Source: Glaciimonas sp. (GTDB lineage Bacteria; Pseudomonadota; Gammaproteobacteria; Burkholderiales; Burkholderiaceae). Taken from it: a stretch of DNA of 8,226 nucleotides. Position 1 is the first letter of the stretch. Each line of letters starts with the position of its first letter. The translations under genes and the position numbers were made by a program. The stretch is from positions 1-8,226 of the forward strand of contig JACMQE010000333.1 in assembly GCA_014377145.1 (NCBI GenBank), given 5' to 3'. Shown here piece by piece: positions 7,301-8,226 of the stretch. Under the pieces are notes generated by a model. That model saw only the letters and a program-made list of their open reading frames with translations. It did not search any database and was not told where the DNA came from.

Positions 7301-8030
7301 GATCGCGTGGCAATGTATGTGGATGAAATTAATGGAAATCGCGAGGTTGTGGTTAAAAATATTGATGCATAATTGTCATGCCTGATTGGGATTGACGGCG
7401 CGATAGTATTGGGTTCTGGCGAGATTGTGTTGATTTTGAATCCATTTCTGTTAGCACAACGCTATGCGTAAGAGAGGCGCCTGGCGTGGCAACTTCAATG
7501 TCGTCTTTAACTGACTTTAATACCAATGTAGCGGGCCACACAGCGCAAACAATGGATGCTATCGTTAATATCCATATCTTTGGAAATAAATTTTTGTCGG
7601 GGCAGGAATTGCGTAGCCCAAATATCGTCATGCTAGTCGAGGATTCGCTGACCGTACGGCGGGCTACGCAACGCTCGTTATAGCGTGAGGGATATCAGGT
7701 TGTATCGGCAAAAGACGGTATCGATGCGCTGCAACAGATGCAGACGGTTAAGCCCGATATTATGCTAGTGGATATTGAAATGCCGCGGATGGATGGTTTC
7801 GATTTGATGCACAATATTCGCAATGATGAGCGCACCCACCCTATCCCCATCATCATGATTACATCGCGTACTGTGGCCAAACATCGGACCTATGCAATGA
7901 CGTTACAAGTGAACGCCTATCTCGCAATCCTTACCAGGACGAAACGTTATTGCGGACGATTGAGGCATTTATTCGTAAGGACGTGGCTATATCTCCTCCT
8001 TCCGTAGATGCGTCTAACTTTTATTTATAG
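4309..8030 (+). pseudogene. chpA: Hybrid histidine kinase ChpA, 5'-truncated and multiply broken
   Basis: ChpA is the CheA-type kinase of Pil-Chp, normally about 1,800-2,500 residues with several Hpt domains, a CheA core, a CheW domain and a receiver. What remains codes for about 1,240 residues. Order: a region starting ASWNVEQVLTLWLTEAK; an Hpt remnant with NIYLSETDQLVRL and LRDVAHALEMVLQRMA (4915-5230); a second Hpt with DADLLPVFLEEG and LHTIKGS (about 5585-5950); the dimerisation and ATPase core with ARSRLES, REIEIQAETQ, SLEHFLRNV and SDDGQG (6120-6960); the CheW-like part with GNREVVVKNI and LGSGEIVLILNP (7100-7470); and the receiver with VEDSLTVRRA and LVDIEMPRMDGFDL (7620-8010). In-frame stops lie at 4966, 6757, 7193, 7370 and 7681. 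Frameshifts lie near 5056, 5130, 5425, 5870, 6030-6115, 6958, 7096, 7470 and 7924. The left boundary is uncertain; an open frame at about 4211-4309 may also be chpA. Confidence 0.92.
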
Positions 8031-8042
8031 GAGAAGGAATTG

Positions 8043-8226
8043 TTAAACTGTTACTTTCTTGACCACCGCGTAACGCGCTAATGTTTGTTTGCGCGCTTCA
8101 TCATGTTGTACCAGCGGCCTTGGATAGTCGACGCCTAGCTTAATGCCAGCCGCCTTCAATTCCTCTAAGCTAGCCAGCCAGGGTGCGTGGATCGCTTTAT
8201 TGCTGAGATGGGTTAATTGCGGCAAA
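8043..8226 (-). CDS. phrB: Deoxyribodipyrimidine photolyase, C-terminal end (cut by window edge)
   Basis: Light-driven flavoenzyme that splits cyclobutane pyrimidine dimers. Only the last 60 residues are in the window, entering at 8226 and ending with TAA at 8043-8045. The segment KAIHAPWLAS followed by LKAAGIKLGVDYPRPLVQHD and EARKQTLARYAVVKK matches the conserved end of the FAD-binding domain of class I CPD photolyases (IHAPW, G-x-x-L-G-x-D-YP-x-P-I/L-V-x-HD-x-AR-x-x-T-L-x-x-Y). The catalytic tryptophans and FAD pocket are outside the window. The fragment is undamaged. It converges on the chpA remnant with only 12 bases between the two stops and no visible terminator. Confidence 0.92.
   Translation of the reverse strand, partial: LPQLTHLSNKAIHAPWLASLEELKAAGIKLGVDYPRPLVQHDEARKQTLARYAVVKKVTV

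Noticed and set aside
2471..8030. TGA, TAA or TAG recoding (selenocysteine or an altered genetic code) as an explanation for the internal stops.
   Set aside because: All three stop types occur inside the remnants, frameshifts accompany them, and rubredoxin, the thiD-like gene and the photolyase fragment end at ordinary stops without internal ones.
2471..8030. Sequencing or assembly error as the source of the frameshifts.
   Set aside because: Errors could explain some indels, but not the clustered nonsense substitutions, the active-site changes and the missing pilJ body, while adjacent genes on both sides are clean. Individual indels still merit read-level checking.
8028..8045. A shared bidirectional terminator between chpA and the photolyase gene.
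   Set aside because: Only 12 bases separate the stops and I see no inverted repeat there.
1..8226. CRISPR arrays, tRNA or rRNA genes, toxin-antitoxin pairs and phage-defence genes.
   Set aside because: No spaced direct repeats, cloverleaf-like segments or recognisable proteins of these kinds were seen on either strand.

Overview
The window looks like a chromosomal segment of a betaproteobacterium, most plausibly a Burkholderiales/Oxalobacteraceae-type organism (Herminiimonas, Collimonas or Glaciimonas-like). This placement is an inference from gene order (hemL, thiD-like, rubredoxin, then pilG-pilH-pilI-pilJ-chpA) and from how the proteins read. It does not rest on a database search.

Layout. 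Positions 1-768 (minus) hold the N-terminal 256 residues of glutamate-1-semialdehyde aminomutase (hemL), cut by the window edge. Positions 978-1856 (minus) hold an intact ThiD-like hydroxymethylpyrimidine/phosphomethylpyrimidine kinase with an altered active-site motif. Positions 1913-2122 (plus) hold an intact rubredoxin, divergent from thiD. Positions 2123-2470 are non-coding and contain a hairpin, a candidate promoter, an AT-rich dyad and a small 109-bp element with 12-bp terminal inverted repeats. Positions 2471-8030 (plus) are the remains of a whole Pil-Chp chemosensory operon, which controls type IV pilus twitching motility. At 8043 the C-terminal end of a deoxyribodipyrimidine photolyase (minus) enters from the right edge.

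The main result is that the Pil-Chp operon is dead. pilG has an in-frame TGA. pilH has a frameshift. pilI has three or more nonsense codons and a frameshift. pilJ is reduced to roughly its first 40-65 codons and then lost in a deletion that also appears to have removed the front of chpA. The rest of chpA can be read as Hpt domains, CheA dimerisation and ATPase core, CheW-like domain and C-terminal receiver, but only by crossing five in-frame stops and about ten frameshifts. TAA, TAG and TGA all occur, so recoding does not explain it. Most shifts are one-base losses. The flanking housekeeping genes are uninterrupted, so poor sequence quality is unlikely to be the sole cause.

I did not find a new biological system. 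The short open frames between 2471 and 8030 are fragments of five known genes and should not be annotated as separate hypothetical proteins.
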